The notes under the pieces: model-generated
Seen by the model: only the letters and a program-made list of their open reading frames with translations
What the model was told of the DNA's origin: nothing
Database searches by the model: none
Part shown: in pieces, positions 39,282 to 48,237 of the stretch
Position numbering within the stretch: position 1 is the stretch's first letter
How the letters are laid out: each line of letters starts with the position of its first letter
NCBI GenBank assembly: GCA_013360215.1
Contig: JABWCP010000013.1
Span: 47,396 to 111,395 of the forward strand
DNA length: 64,000 nucleotides
Reading direction: 5' to 3'
Origin: a bacterium
Lineage (GTDB): Bacteria; CLD3; SB21
Translations under genes and position numbers: made by a program

Positions 39282-40317
39282 AATCAATGATCTTCTTCTT
39301 GGGATCAAAAGGAGCCAGTTGGTTGAGGCCCAGTTGTTCGATCGCACAGTCTATGAGATCGTCATCGCTGCTGATTTGTAACTTTAATTTATCCGCATAA
39401 AATCGTCCGGCCATCGTAATTGCATCTTTAGGTATCAATCCTACAATTTCACTCCCGGTTACGCGTGTACCAAGGTTCGCGGCTTCCTTTTTACATTCTT
39501 CATAGGCCGTATGCATTCCGGTAATAAGGTAATTGAGTAAATTCATGGAGACTTGTGTGATCCCGAAAGACTCCATCCATATGCCTTTAGCTTGTGTTTC
39601 GCGTAATGAGCCCGGGATGCGAATGACTTTACCTTTTTCATCCTTCACCGTATTGCCTTGTGCATCCTTTTTGGGGCGCCCGCTTTCACGCACACGCAGT
39701 GCGATTTCATCAGCTTGCTGGACATCTTTGGTTTCTACGTTGACATTATAAGCGACAAGAAAAAATCGTGCACCGGTAACCGTAGCTCCGGAACGGGCTA
39801 CGCGTTCAGAGTAATCTGAACTGCCGTAATCGGGAGCCCACATCGGATCGGTTAATTTTTCGCGTAAGCCTTCGTATTCACCTTTGCGGATGTCCGGTAG
39901 TTTTTTACGTTCCGGGCGACGTGCGGCATGTGCGTACAAATACATAGGAACGTGAAGATCGCGAGCAGCACGTTCGCCAAATTGATATGCGAGAGCGGCG
40001 CAATCATCCATGGTAACACCACTGACCGGAACAAAAGGCACCACATCCGTCGCGCCCATGCGCGGGTGTTCGCCCTTATGCCGACGCATGTCGATCGTTT
40101 CACAAGCGGCGGCCATACCGGCCAGAGCCGCATCCACACAGGGTTGCGGGTCGCCTGCAAAGGTTACGACCACGCGATTGTAATCTTTATCAGGTTCGAC
40201 ATTAAGCAAGCGGATGCCGTTTGTTTTTTCAATGGCGTCCGTAATGGTTTGTATTACTTTGGTATCGCGGCCTTCGCTGAAATTAGGCACGCATTCGACT
40301 ATCGATTTGGTTGACAT
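39268..40317 (-). CDS. ftcD: Glutamate formimidoyltransferase
   Basis: 349 aa. Transfers the formimino group of N-formimino-L-glutamate to tetrahydrofolate in histidine breakdown. Signatures: ECVPNFSEGRD, the catalytic His region RRHKGEHPRMGATDVVPFVPV and ARFFLVAYNVNVET. No cyclodeaminase domain is fused and no other histidine-utilisation gene is near, so its physiological role could be one-carbon supply. A short insertion rich in Lys/Asp lies near residue 215-235. Confidence 0.9.
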   Translation of the reverse strand: MSTKSIVECVPNFSEGRDTKVIQTITDAIEKTNGIRLLNVEPDKDYNRVVVTFAGDPQPCVDAALAGMAAACETIDMRRHKGEHPRMGATDVVPFVPVSGVTMDDCAALAYQFGERAARDLHVPMYLYAHAARRPERKKLPDIRKGEYEGLREKLTDPMWAPDYGSSDYSERVARSGATVTGARFFLVAYNVNVETKDVQQADEIALRVRESGRPKKDAQGNTVKDEKGKVIRIPGSLRETQAKGIWMESFGITQVSMNLLNYLITGMHTAYEECKKEAANLGTRVTGSEIVGLIPKDAITMAGRFYADKLKLQISSDDDLIDCAIEQLGLNQLAPFDPKKKIIDFMLG

Positions 40318-40320
40318 AAG

Positions 40321-40800
40321 CTATCGGTTTCCTGTGACTTTGTAGAACTTCATATATTCGTCCGGTTGCAAAAACTCCAATTTTCCGAAACGACCGGCAT
40401 ACATTTTTTTATAACGCGGGGCATTCCATGAAACAAAAAGACGTATCGTACGCTGACGCACCAATGTAAACATCATGGCATCCAGAATATTACCCGTATT
40501 TTGGGTCATATACATGATTTCACCGAAAAAATGGTCTAAAAAATATTCGGTCGAAAGATCGTAAGTGCTTGGGTGAATAATTTCCAAGTTATACGTCCGA
40601 TCAAAATTTTCATAAAAACCTAAAAGTTCTTTTTCGGTACAGTGCGGCGCGATCAAGCTGCATACTTCGAGCAGATTGAAAATCGTAGTATAGTTTTTTT
40701 GGACCTGAATGCGGTGGAGGAATAAACTATTGGTCTCGTATCGCGGATCATTGGTATAAAAATTATCCATGATAAAGATATCGCTGTCAATCATGATCAT
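40321..40800 (-). CDS. PIN-domain protein, probable toxin
   Basis: 159 aa. N-terminal MIDSDIFIMDNFY gives the first PIN acidic position, LLEVCSL the second and GNILDAMMFTLVR the third; the final position is FVSWNAPRYK, with Asn where Asp is common. PIN proteins (VapC) cut RNA with a metal. The upstream gene ends 14 nt into this one, the usual toxin-antitoxin arrangement with antitoxin first. Confidence 0.72.
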   Translation of the reverse strand: MIMIDSDIFIMDNFYTNDPRYETNSLFLHRIQVQKNYTTIFNLLEVCSLIAPHCTEKELLGFYENFDRTYNLEIIHPSTYDLSTEYFLDHFFGEIMYMTQNTGNILDAMMFTLVRQRTIRLFVSWNAPRYKKMYAGRFGKLEFLQPDEYMKFYKVTGNR

Positions 40801-41101
40801 CGGCGTATCTCCTCAGGCTTTGGGATGCCGCTTCGATATTTTCATAGGGCAGTTTTCCGTCTATTTTGGCCGAGACCTGTTTTAGTTTCTCACGTGAACT
40901 GACTTGTTGTTCGGTAGAGACATCCGCTGCTTGACGGCGCCTGATTTTTTCCAATACGCTAACACCTTGCAATTCCGGTGCGACGCCATCGGAGATTTTT
41001 TCATCCGTCACGATGATGAGCAATTTCGTGTTGTTGTCGGCTTTGAGTTCCTCCAAAGCTTCCACTTTTCCGTTTCTATAAACGCCTTGTACGGTTTTCA
41101 A
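40787..41101 (-). CDS. Probable antitoxin of the PIN protein
   Basis: 104 aa, TTG start (GGAG 8 nt upstream). N-terminus VQGVYRNGKVEALEELKADNNTKL... resembles the AF2212/DUF104-like antitoxin beta strand domain; the C-terminal half is helical and Gln/Lys/Arg-rich. Overlaps the PIN gene by 14 nt. Antitoxin status is inferred from order, overlap and size. Confidence 0.62.
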   Translation of the reverse strand: MKTVQGVYRNGKVEALEELKADNNTKLLIIVTDEKISDGVAPELQGVSVLEKIRRRQAADVSTEQQVSSREKLKQVSAKIDGKLPYENIEAASQSLRRYADDHD

Positions 41102-41129
41102 TCGGTGTACTCCGGTTACATACGTCGTA

Positions 41130-42767
41130 TCATGCGATGATCAGATCGGCTTCGTTGATTTGTACCGTCGGATATTCGCGTAATTTGGTTATCACCTCAT
41201 TCATAATGGCATGAACGCGGGCTTCGGTTTTGGCTTCGAATCGTACCACCAGTACAGGCTGTGTATTGGATGCACGCACAAGACCCCAACCGTCACCATA
41301 TAAAATTCGTACGCCATCTACGTCAATGATTTCATATTTCTTACGGAAATAATCGCGAACTTCATCTACGATGCGAAATTTATCCGCCTCGGTGGTGTCC
41401 ACGCGAATTTCAGGCGTTGAATAAAATTTTGGAAAACTATCTGAAAGTTCAGATAGAGTATGCGGTGCACGGCTTATCATCTGCACCAGGCGTGCGGCCA
41501 CATAAATCGCATCATCATACCCATAAAAGTCATCAGCAAAGAAAATATGCCCGCTCATTTCACCGGCGAGCGGATTATGGAGTTCTTTCATCTTAGCTTT
41601 AAGCAGCGAATGGCCGGTTTTCCACATTACCGGAACACCACCATGGGTTTGAATATCTTCAATTAAACCTTGCGAACATTTGACATCAAAAAGAATTTTC
41701 TGGCCTGGGTTTTTCTGATTGATTTCGCGGGCCAGCAAAGCGATCAGCTTGTCCGCCCAAACGACGCGGCCGAGTTCGTCAATAGCGCCTACGCGGTCCG
41801 TATCACCGTCAAATCCAAGGCCAAGATCGGCTTGATGTTCGACCACGAGATCCTGAAGGTCTTTGATATACTCCAGTTTGGTGGGATCAGGAAGGTGATT
41901 GGGGAATGTTCCGTCCGGTTCGCAATACAATTCGATCACTTCACAACCCAGTTTGCGGAAAATTTTGGGTGCGATCGTGCCAGCCGTACCATTGCCGGCA
42001 TCAATAACGATTTTAAATTTCTTATCCAGATGGATTTTTTCGGTAATCATCTGAATGTATTGCGAAATGATCGTTTTTTCATGATAGGTGCCGTTGCCGG
42101 TAGCGAAAGCTTTGCCGTCAATGATGTGGCGGAGGCGCTGAATCTCTGTGCCAAAAATAGGGGCCAAGCCGAGGCACATTTTGAACCCGTTGTATTCACG
42201 CGGATTGTGGCTGCCGGTGACCATGATGCCGCCGTCGGTTTTATAAAAAACAATCGAGTAATAAAGTACGGGTGTGGGCACTTCACCGACGTCAATCACT
42301 TCAAGTCCGGTGGACATCATACCTTTGACCAATGCATTTTTGAGCGCGAGCGACGTAGTCCGGACATCCCGTCCGACGGTTACAACTTTGGCGCCTTTAT
42401 CCACCATATACGTGCCGTATGCTTTACCGAGTAATTCAACGACTTCGATCTGTAAGTCATCGGCGACAATGCCGCGAATGTCGTATTCACGGAATATATT
42501 AGGATTTACAAAAACAGGTGATTTGGGTTTAAGCGAAGCGACGGATGATTTCTTCCCTGTGCTCTTCTTTTTTACAACTTTGCGAGATACCGGTTTAACC
42601 TTCTTACGCGCCGTAACTTTTTTGGACGGTTTACGCTTTGGTTTTACGGATTTCGTTTTTTTGGCAGGACGCGCAGATGTTTTAGCTAAAGTTTTTTTGG
42701 TCGCTTTTTTTGCTTTGAGTTTGGACTTGCGAACTACTTTTTTTACGGGTTTCTTTTTGGTCGGCAT
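41130..42767 (-). CDS. Phosphomannomutase/phosphoglucomutase with histone-H1-like tail
   Basis: 545 aa. Residues 1-82 contain 37 Lys or Arg and no Asp or Glu, with Ala/Pro/Ser/Thr/Val fillers, resembling histone H1 or HctA-like proteins. From about 88 it is an alpha-phosphohexomutase: FREYDIRGI, the phospho-Ser loop MVTGSHNPREYNG, the metal loop GFDGDTDRVG, the sugar loop GEMSGHIFF and the phosphate loop RASNTQPVLVVRFEA. It interconverts hexose-1-P and hexose-6-P. The tail is not needed for catalysis in the family and may bind nucleic acid. Confidence 0.92.
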   Translation of the reverse strand: MPTKKKPVKKVVRKSKLKAKKATKKTLAKTSARPAKKTKSVKPKRKPSKKVTARKKVKPVSRKVVKKKSTGKKSSVASLKPKSPVFVNPNIFREYDIRGIVADDLQIEVVELLGKAYGTYMVDKGAKVVTVGRDVRTTSLALKNALVKGMMSTGLEVIDVGEVPTPVLYYSIVFYKTDGGIMVTGSHNPREYNGFKMCLGLAPIFGTEIQRLRHIIDGKAFATGNGTYHEKTIISQYIQMITEKIHLDKKFKIVIDAGNGTAGTIAPKIFRKLGCEVIELYCEPDGTFPNHLPDPTKLEYIKDLQDLVVEHQADLGLGFDGDTDRVGAIDELGRVVWADKLIALLAREINQKNPGQKILFDVKCSQGLIEDIQTHGGVPVMWKTGHSLLKAKMKELHNPLAGEMSGHIFFADDFYGYDDAIYVAARLVQMISRAPHTLSELSDSFPKFYSTPEIRVDTTEADKFRIVDEVRDYFRKKYEIIDVDGVRILYGDGWGLVRASNTQPVLVVRFEAKTEARVHAIMNEVITKLREYPTVQINEADLIIA

Positions 42768-42890
42768 GATGGATCTCCGGTGCGTAGGCTAGTATTTATA
42801 ACGGCAGTAAATTGTTTGTTTAGTGAGAAAAAAGCTTTAAAATTTAAAGCTGAATGACGGCTTTATCAAGAACTAAAACGCACAAAAAAT

Positions 42891-44261
42891 ATGTTACCAT
42901 TTATCAGTATCAATCCATCCAACGGTAAAAAAATACAAAGTTATACAGAAACAGATAAGGACAAGCTCAACCGGATGATCCGCCAGTCTCATGAGCGATT
43001 TATTTTGTGGTCCCGAACAAGTTTTACCGAGCGCGCGAATCTGTTGAATAAAATTTCAGACGGATTGCTTCGTGAGAGAGAAAATTTGGCACGGCTGATG
43101 GCGTTGGAAATGGGTAAGCCGATAACGCAGGGGTTAGCCGAAGCCGACAAATGTGCATGGGTTTGCAGGTATTATGCCGAAAACGCAGAAACTTTTCTCA
43201 AACCAAACGATATTCCCACCGAAGCGAAAAAAAGTTACGTTTGTTTTTCTCCACTAGGTGTGGTACTGGGCATCATGCCATGGAATTTTCCGTTGTGGCA
43301 GGTGTTGCGATTTGCAGCGCCGACATGGATGGCGGGTAACACGATCATACTCAAACATGCACCGAATGTTTCGGGATGTGCGGAGGCCATTGCCCGATTG
43401 GTATCCGAAGCCGGCGCACCGCAAGGATTGTACTCCGTGATTCATGTTCAGCCTGATGTAATCGAAGATGTTATTTCTAATCCTTGTATCGCGGCGGTGA
43501 CGCTCACCGGCAGTACAGCCGCGGGAAAGTCGGTCGCGGGTTTGGCCGGGCGAAATTTAAAAAAATGCGTACTTGAGCTTGGAGGGAGTGATCCGTACAT
43601 CATTTTAGAAGATGCGAATTTGGAGACAACCGTGGACGCTTGTGTCACTTCACGCCTCATCAATAGCGGTCAAAGTTGCATCGCGGCCAAACGATTTATC
43701 GTCACAGCACCGGTCTATGATGATTTTGTGGAGCAATTTGTGCAGACGATGAAAATAAAAACGTATGGTGATCCGCAGGAGGGTAATTACGATATCGGGC
43801 CGATCGCGCGAAACGATTTACGTGAAAAACTTCATTCGCAAGTTCTAACAGGAAAACAAGAAGGCGCCCATGTAATACTAGGTGGTGAGATACCGGAAAG
43901 AGCGGGTTTCTTTTATCCTTGTACGGTAATTACCGATGTAAAAAAAGGAATGGCTTTATATCATGAAGAGACGTTTGGACCTGTGGCTACTATAATCCGT
44001 TCGGAAAATGAAACAGAAGCTATCGCGATAGCCAATGATACGATGTACGGGCTTGGCGCAGCCGTATTTACTTCCGACGTCGAGCGCGGTGAAAAATTAG
44101 CCAAGGATCATCTTTTAGCCGGTTCGTGTTTCGTTAATGCGTTTGTGCGCTCAGATCCGAGATTACCATTTGGCGGCATCAAAGAATCCGGATTGGGAAG
44201 AGAATTGGGTTTGTATGGCATACGCGAATTTGTAAACGTTAAAACAGTATATGTAGCGTGA
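42891..44261 (+). CDS. Aldehyde dehydrogenase, succinate-semialdehyde-like
   Basis: 456 aa, NAD(P)-dependent. Motifs: LELGGSDPYIILEDA (general base Glu), INSGQSCIAAKRF (catalytic Cys), EETFGPVATI and FGGIKESGLGRELG. Length and the start SINPSNGK resemble SSADH GabD/Sad relatives, but the aldehyde substrate cannot be told. It diverges from the mutase gene across 123 nt. Confidence 0.88.
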   Translation: MLPFISINPSNGKKIQSYTETDKDKLNRMIRQSHERFILWSRTSFTERANLLNKISDGLLRERENLARLMALEMGKPITQGLAEADKCAWVCRYYAENAETFLKPNDIPTEAKKSYVCFSPLGVVLGIMPWNFPLWQVLRFAAPTWMAGNTIILKHAPNVSGCAEAIARLVSEAGAPQGLYSVIHVQPDVIEDVISNPCIAAVTLTGSTAAGKSVAGLAGRNLKKCVLELGGSDPYIILEDANLETTVDACVTSRLINSGQSCIAAKRFIVTAPVYDDFVEQFVQTMKIKTYGDPQEGNYDIGPIARNDLREKLHSQVLTGKQEGAHVILGGEIPERAGFFYPCTVITDVKKGMALYHEETFGPVATIIRSENETEAIAIANDTMYGLGAAVFTSDVERGEKLAKDHLLAGSCFVNAFVRSDPRLPFGGIKESGLGRELGLYGIREFVNVKTVYVA

Positions 44262-44322
44262 GTATGGTGTTGCGCAATATTAATGCCATCGCACTCGGAA
44301 CGAAATAAATTTCTTGGTAAAA

Positions 44323-45210
44323 CTAACTCTTTATTTCTTGTGCTGTTGTTGTTCGTTTGATCGTCATCAAAACTACGGCCAAAATAATAATACCGGCAGA
44401 TACCAAAGTTCGCACGGTCAATTCCTCGCCGCCCATCAAGGCACCCAGCAAAACGGCTACGATGGGGTTGACATACGCATACGTTGCTACTTTATTGGGG
44501 GCAACGTGTTTGAGAAGCCAAATATACGCTGTAAACCCAAGCAGCGAGCCAAAAACGCATAAATAAATAACAGCAAGAATGGATTTTTGTGATACGGCGC
44601 TCCATTGTACGGAATACCAGTCCCCGGTAAATACGGCAAGAATGAGCAATAACCCACCGCCGACCATCATCTCTATAGACACCGTCATCATCGGTGAGCT
44701 TGGCAAATGAGCACGTCGTGAAAAAAGCGAACCAAATGACCAAAGGAGCGTGGCTGCAATCAAAGCGAATGCGCCTAAGGTGTGGATTCTACCGCCGCCA
44801 ATAATTTCCTCAGGTCCGATCAAGACGGCCAAACCGCATAAACCAAGAAGAATACTTACGATTTCGCGGCGCGTAGGCATTAGCTTATCACCGTAAAATC
44901 CATTGATCACGGACATCCATAGAGGCACGGTTGCTACAAGCAAAGCGGCTAAGCCGGACGGCACGTACGATTCGGCCCAGGTCACAAGACCATTTCCACC
45001 AAGCAGAAGCAAAGCGCCGATGATCGAGGCGTCACGCCAGTGTGAACGTTCCGGTGAGGGTTCACCGCGAAGTTTTAATACGATGAACAAAAATAAACCC
45101 GGTGAAAAATTTCGAATACCGGCCATCAAAAATGGCGGGATCGTTTCGATCGCATACTTAATGCCGAGATACGTTGAACCCCAAATGAAATAAATAGCCG
45201 CAAAGGCCAA
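44323..45210 (-). CDS. EamA/DMT-family transporter
   Basis: 295 aa with about ten hydrophobic helices arranged as two EamA repeats; the first is IYFIWGSTYLGIKYAIETIP. Drug/metabolite exporter family, substrate unknown. The listed start is TTG, but the reading frame continues upstream (SSHRLKTLL) to a GGAG next to ATC-ATC-ATC, so the true start is uncertain. 51 nt from the LysE gene. Confidence 0.85.
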   Translation of the reverse strand: MAFAAIYFIWGSTYLGIKYAIETIPPFLMAGIRNFSPGLFLFIVLKLRGEPSPERSHWRDASIIGALLLLGGNGLVTWAESYVPSGLAALLVATVPLWMSVINGFYGDKLMPTRREIVSILLGLCGLAVLIGPEEIIGGGRIHTLGAFALIAATLLWSFGSLFSRRAHLPSSPMMTVSIEMMVGGGLLLILAVFTGDWYSVQWSAVSQKSILAVIYLCVFGSLLGFTAYIWLLKHVAPNKVATYAYVNPIVAVLLGALMGGEELTVRTLVSAGIIILAVVLMTIKRTTTAQEIKS

Positions 45211-45261
45211 AAGCGTTTTCAGACGGTGTGATGAATTTCCGATGATGATCTCCGATAAAGT

Positions 45262-45870
45262 TTATTTGGTAATAAGAACCAACGCTACGGTCAGTAAACA
45301 AATTCCCGCAATACGGTCTTGCCAGAGTACGGCTCGCGGTCCGGGTAAAAATTGTGCACCTTTATGAGCAATCCATCCATACGCCGACAGGATGATAAAC
45401 TCCATGACACAACCTACAACAGCTAAAACAGTAAATTGTAAAGCAATGGATTTGTCCGGAGCGATAAATTGCGGTAACATGGATCCAAAATAAATCACCG
45501 CCTTGGGATTGGCCGCTTGTGTAATGATGCCTTGGCTGAATAATTTTTTATCAGCTTCAACTTGAACCGTTTGCATAGGGCGAGGTTTGGCCGTGATCAG
45601 TATTTTGATGCCCATAAATATGAGATATCCGATGCCGCCCCATTTTAGAACTTGAAATATAACAGGAAAAGCAAGCAAAGCGGCGCTTAGACCAAGAGCC
45701 GAAATAAAAAAATACAGCGCATTCATTACCTCAATACCCAGCGCACCCAGCATGCTTCCGCGCACGCCAAACTTCATGCCCTGACTCATAATGAGAAAAA
45801 CCGCCGGACCCGGCGATAACGCCATCAAAAAAGTGGTTACAAAAAAAATCGAAAATAGAGCGTAGTCCAT
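45262..45870 (-). CDS. LysE-family amino-acid exporter
   Basis: 202 aa from the ATG at 45870, with six hydrophobic segments. The N-terminal MALSPGPAVFLIMSQG and the middle QAANPKAVIYFGSMLPQF are characteristic of LysE/RhtB translocators. An upstream TTG at 45900 would add ten residues, but M-D-Y-A-L-F is the usual beginning. Substrate unknown. Confidence 0.9.
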   Translation of the reverse strand: MDYALFSIFFVTTFLMALSPGPAVFLIMSQGMKFGVRGSMLGALGIEVMNALYFFISALGLSAALLAFPVIFQVLKWGGIGYLIFMGIKILITAKPRPMQTVQVEADKKLFSQGIITQAANPKAVIYFGSMLPQFIAPDKSIALQFTVLAVVGCVMEFIILSAYGWIAHKGAQFLPGPRAVLWQDRIAGICLLTVALVLITK

Positions 45871-46068
45871 ACGTGGCTTTTTAAATAATTTAAAGGTCAA
45901 AGATAAGTCGAATGAATAACCGGCACAAGTACCATTCTATGTCAAAAGATCATAGTCCATTGATCACACGATTCATCATAGTGCATTTCATTGGTTATAC
46001 CAACCCGAAACTTGATATTGTCTTAACGAATCCACACATTCATTGTATCACTTATACTGGAGCGCGTT

Positions 46069-46485
46069 ATGCTGAAGAAGTCTGTTTACAGCGTGATGGT
46101 TGTTTGGTTTTGGGTATTTAACGGTTTGGCGCAAGAAAAAGATCCTCTGAATTTGGCGGCATTAATGGCGTCACCCAATACAGTATATGAAGTACGATAT
46201 AAAGACGGCGATGGTATACGCAAAACCCTATGCTATTTGCGGGCATCATTCAAGCCGGATCATATTTTATTATATGTCTTTGATACGGCTACTGACACTT
46301 ATAAAAACATAGAAGTTCCTAAATCAGCCATCTACAGTGTCAAAGCATCTGGTGAAAGTATAGGACGTCACGCCGAGGAACAAAAAAAGCAATCACCGTT
46401 TACGCCCAAAAAACTGATCATCGGCGGAGTGATCGCATGCGCCTTGATCGGGGGTGTCGTCGCTGTATTACTTTTGCCCAAATAA
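46069..46485 (+). CDS. Small membrane protein, paralogue of the 50497 protein
   Basis: 138 aa. Signal peptide (about 1-20, ending G-L-A before Q-E), a soluble core, and one C-terminal membrane helix (LIIGGVIACALIGGVVAVLLL). The core shares the pattern T-Y-K-N-I-E-V-P-...-I-Y-S-V with the 134-aa protein at 50497-50901. GGAG is 7 nt before ATG. LRR gene starts 3 nt after its stop. Function unknown. Confidence 0.72.
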   Translation: MLKKSVYSVMVVWFWVFNGLAQEKDPLNLAALMASPNTVYEVRYKDGDGIRKTLCYLRASFKPDHILLYVFDTATDTYKNIEVPKSAIYSVKASGESIGRHAEEQKKQSPFTPKKLIIGGVIACALIGGVVAVLLLPK

Positions 46486-46488
46486 ACA

Positions 46489-47403
46489 ATGATCGGATAT
46501 AAGCGCGAAAACCTGAACACGTTTCCGAATGAAATTTTTTCATTCCGCGATCTCAGGGTTTTGCATCTTCATAAAAGCAATCTTACTTCGTTGCCCGATC
46601 GTTTTGAATTCTGCCCTCAGCTCACCGATGCGAGCTTTTATCAAAACGATTTAACTAAAATTCCCGAAAGTATTTTTAAGCTTAAAAACTTACGAAGACT
46701 CAATTTTGGTGATAATCGTATTGACACCCTCTCCTCTTTGATCGGTGAACTTCCCTGTCTTGAAATGCTTGATCTCGGACACAATGAACTGGATGAAATA
46801 CCCGATGAAATCGGTGATTTGAGCGCTTTGCAATTTCTCTATCTCACAGATAACAATTTGACCGATTTCCCGCAAACATTAAAAAAACTAACCAACCTCC
46901 GGTATCTAAATATATCAGAGAATTCATTTAGTGGGTTACCGACTTCAATTGGGGAACTTACTTCGCTAGTCGAATTGCGAGCAAGCGATAATCGTATTGA
47001 GAACATGGATATTCGGTGGAACGGATGGCCAGCGCTTCGCGAACTGCATTTGCAAAATAATCAATTGACCAAATTACCGGATGGTTTGGGCGGCTTATCG
47101 TTATTGAGAAAACTTTTTTTACAAAATAATGAATTAAAAGAATTACCGTCGGTGCTGGCGAAGCTGAAGAGTTTAGTAGAACTTAATTTGCGAAATAACT
47201 GTCTATACGAATTGCCGAAAATGATCGGTGACTTAGTTCGTTTGGCTGATCTTGATCTTCGACAAAACTGCTTAAAAGACTTACCGGGGTCTTTAACCCG
47301 ACTACCGCATCTCTATAAACTGGATTTGCGTTGGAATGAAATCAAAGAAAACAATCCTGTAGTCGAAGCATTACGCGAAAAGGGTTGTGTGGTTTATACC
47401 TGA
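46489..47403 (+). CDS. Leucine-rich-repeat protein
   Basis: 304 aa, composed of about twelve LRR units of the type L-x-x-L-x-L-x-x-N-x-L-x-x-L-P (for example LEMLDLGHNELDEIP and LVELNLRNNCLYELP), with no signal peptide, membrane helix or extra domain. A cytoplasmic protein-binding scaffold is likely. Starts three nt after the preceding stop, without its own ribosome site, so it is translationally coupled to the small membrane protein. Confidence 0.9.
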   Translation: MIGYKRENLNTFPNEIFSFRDLRVLHLHKSNLTSLPDRFEFCPQLTDASFYQNDLTKIPESIFKLKNLRRLNFGDNRIDTLSSLIGELPCLEMLDLGHNELDEIPDEIGDLSALQFLYLTDNNLTDFPQTLKKLTNLRYLNISENSFSGLPTSIGELTSLVELRASDNRIENMDIRWNGWPALRELHLQNNQLTKLPDGLGGLSLLRKLFLQNNELKELPSVLAKLKSLVELNLRNNCLYELPKMIGDLVRLADLDLRQNCLKDLPGSLTRLPHLYKLDLRWNEIKENNPVVEALREKGCVVYT

Positions 47404-47682
47404 ATACAAGAAATTTAAATATCACTACATATCCAATCTCAATGTTACAAATCCAAATATAATTTACCCGCTTACGTTGAACTGAACGTAGAACTTATCT
47501 TACTCTCTCAAATCGTTATAAAATCAATTCCACAGAACATGATTTTTGTCATTCATTCATCTGCGATTGTAGGGGATATTGGCACATTCAGAAAAGTGTA
47601 ACTTAATCTTTTCGAAATGTTTGTTTTATTTCTAAATCCTTGTACTTTACGCGGTCTTACTATTAACCAAAGGAGTCTGACC

Positions 47683-48213
47683 ATGCGTATCGTATTATTA
47701 TTAGCTGCATTGAATTTATCCGCGTCGCTTTACGCCCAGGATAAAAAAACGCCCGCCGCCGGTTTTCGAGCCGAATTTCTCATGCATTTGGATCAAATGG
47801 AAAAGAAATACACGGATATGGCGAACACCATTCCTGCGGATAAATACGGGTACCGTCCCGCTGAAGGCGTACGATCCATCGGTGAAGTACTGATGCATTG
47901 TGCCGGGGGAAATTATTTTTTACTCGGATTTATCGGCGTCAAATCCGATACACCGATGAACGAGAATTTTGAAAAAAATGCCGACCCCAAAAAAGCCACG
48001 GAAACGATTAAAGCTTCGTTTGCACTGGTGCGCAACACGGTGTTAAACATGAGCGATGCCGACATGGATAAGACAGTAAAATTTTTCGGCGGCAAAGACG
48101 CCACCATTCGCAATGTACTTTTTACGGCAATGAATCATCAACATGAACACCTTGGCCAGCTTATAGCGTACGCGCGTGCGAATGGAATTACGCCGCCGTG
48201 GAGTGCCAACTGA
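47683..48213 (+). CDS. Secreted DinB-family protein
   Basis: 176 aa from the ATG at 47683, which has AAAGGAG ahead of it; an upstream frame to 47617 is rejected. Signal peptide (1-19, ending L-Y-A before Q-D), then a four-helix DinB-like domain with putative metal ligands in VLMHCAGGN and MNHQHEHLGQLIAYAR. Function of exported members is unknown. 279 bases before it hold no gene; a short inverted repeat TACGTT-GAACTG-AACGTA is at 47473-47490. Confidence 0.85.
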   Translation: MRIVLLLAALNLSASLYAQDKKTPAAGFRAEFLMHLDQMEKKYTDMANTIPADKYGYRPAEGVRSIGEVLMHCAGGNYFLLGFIGVKSDTPMNENFEKNADPKKATETIKASFALVRNTVLNMSDADMDKTVKFFGGKDATIRNVLFTAMNHQHEHLGQLIAYARANGITPPWSAN

Positions 48214-48237
48214 TTCGTGTAAACCAAAGTGAGTACC

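Noticed and set aside
41670-42434. 254-codon plus-strand open frame across the mutase gene
   Set aside because: Antisense shadow of an intact phosphohexomutase.
47617-47682. Longer start of the DinB-like gene
   Set aside because: AAAGGAG directly precedes the ATG at 47683 and the signal peptide begins there.
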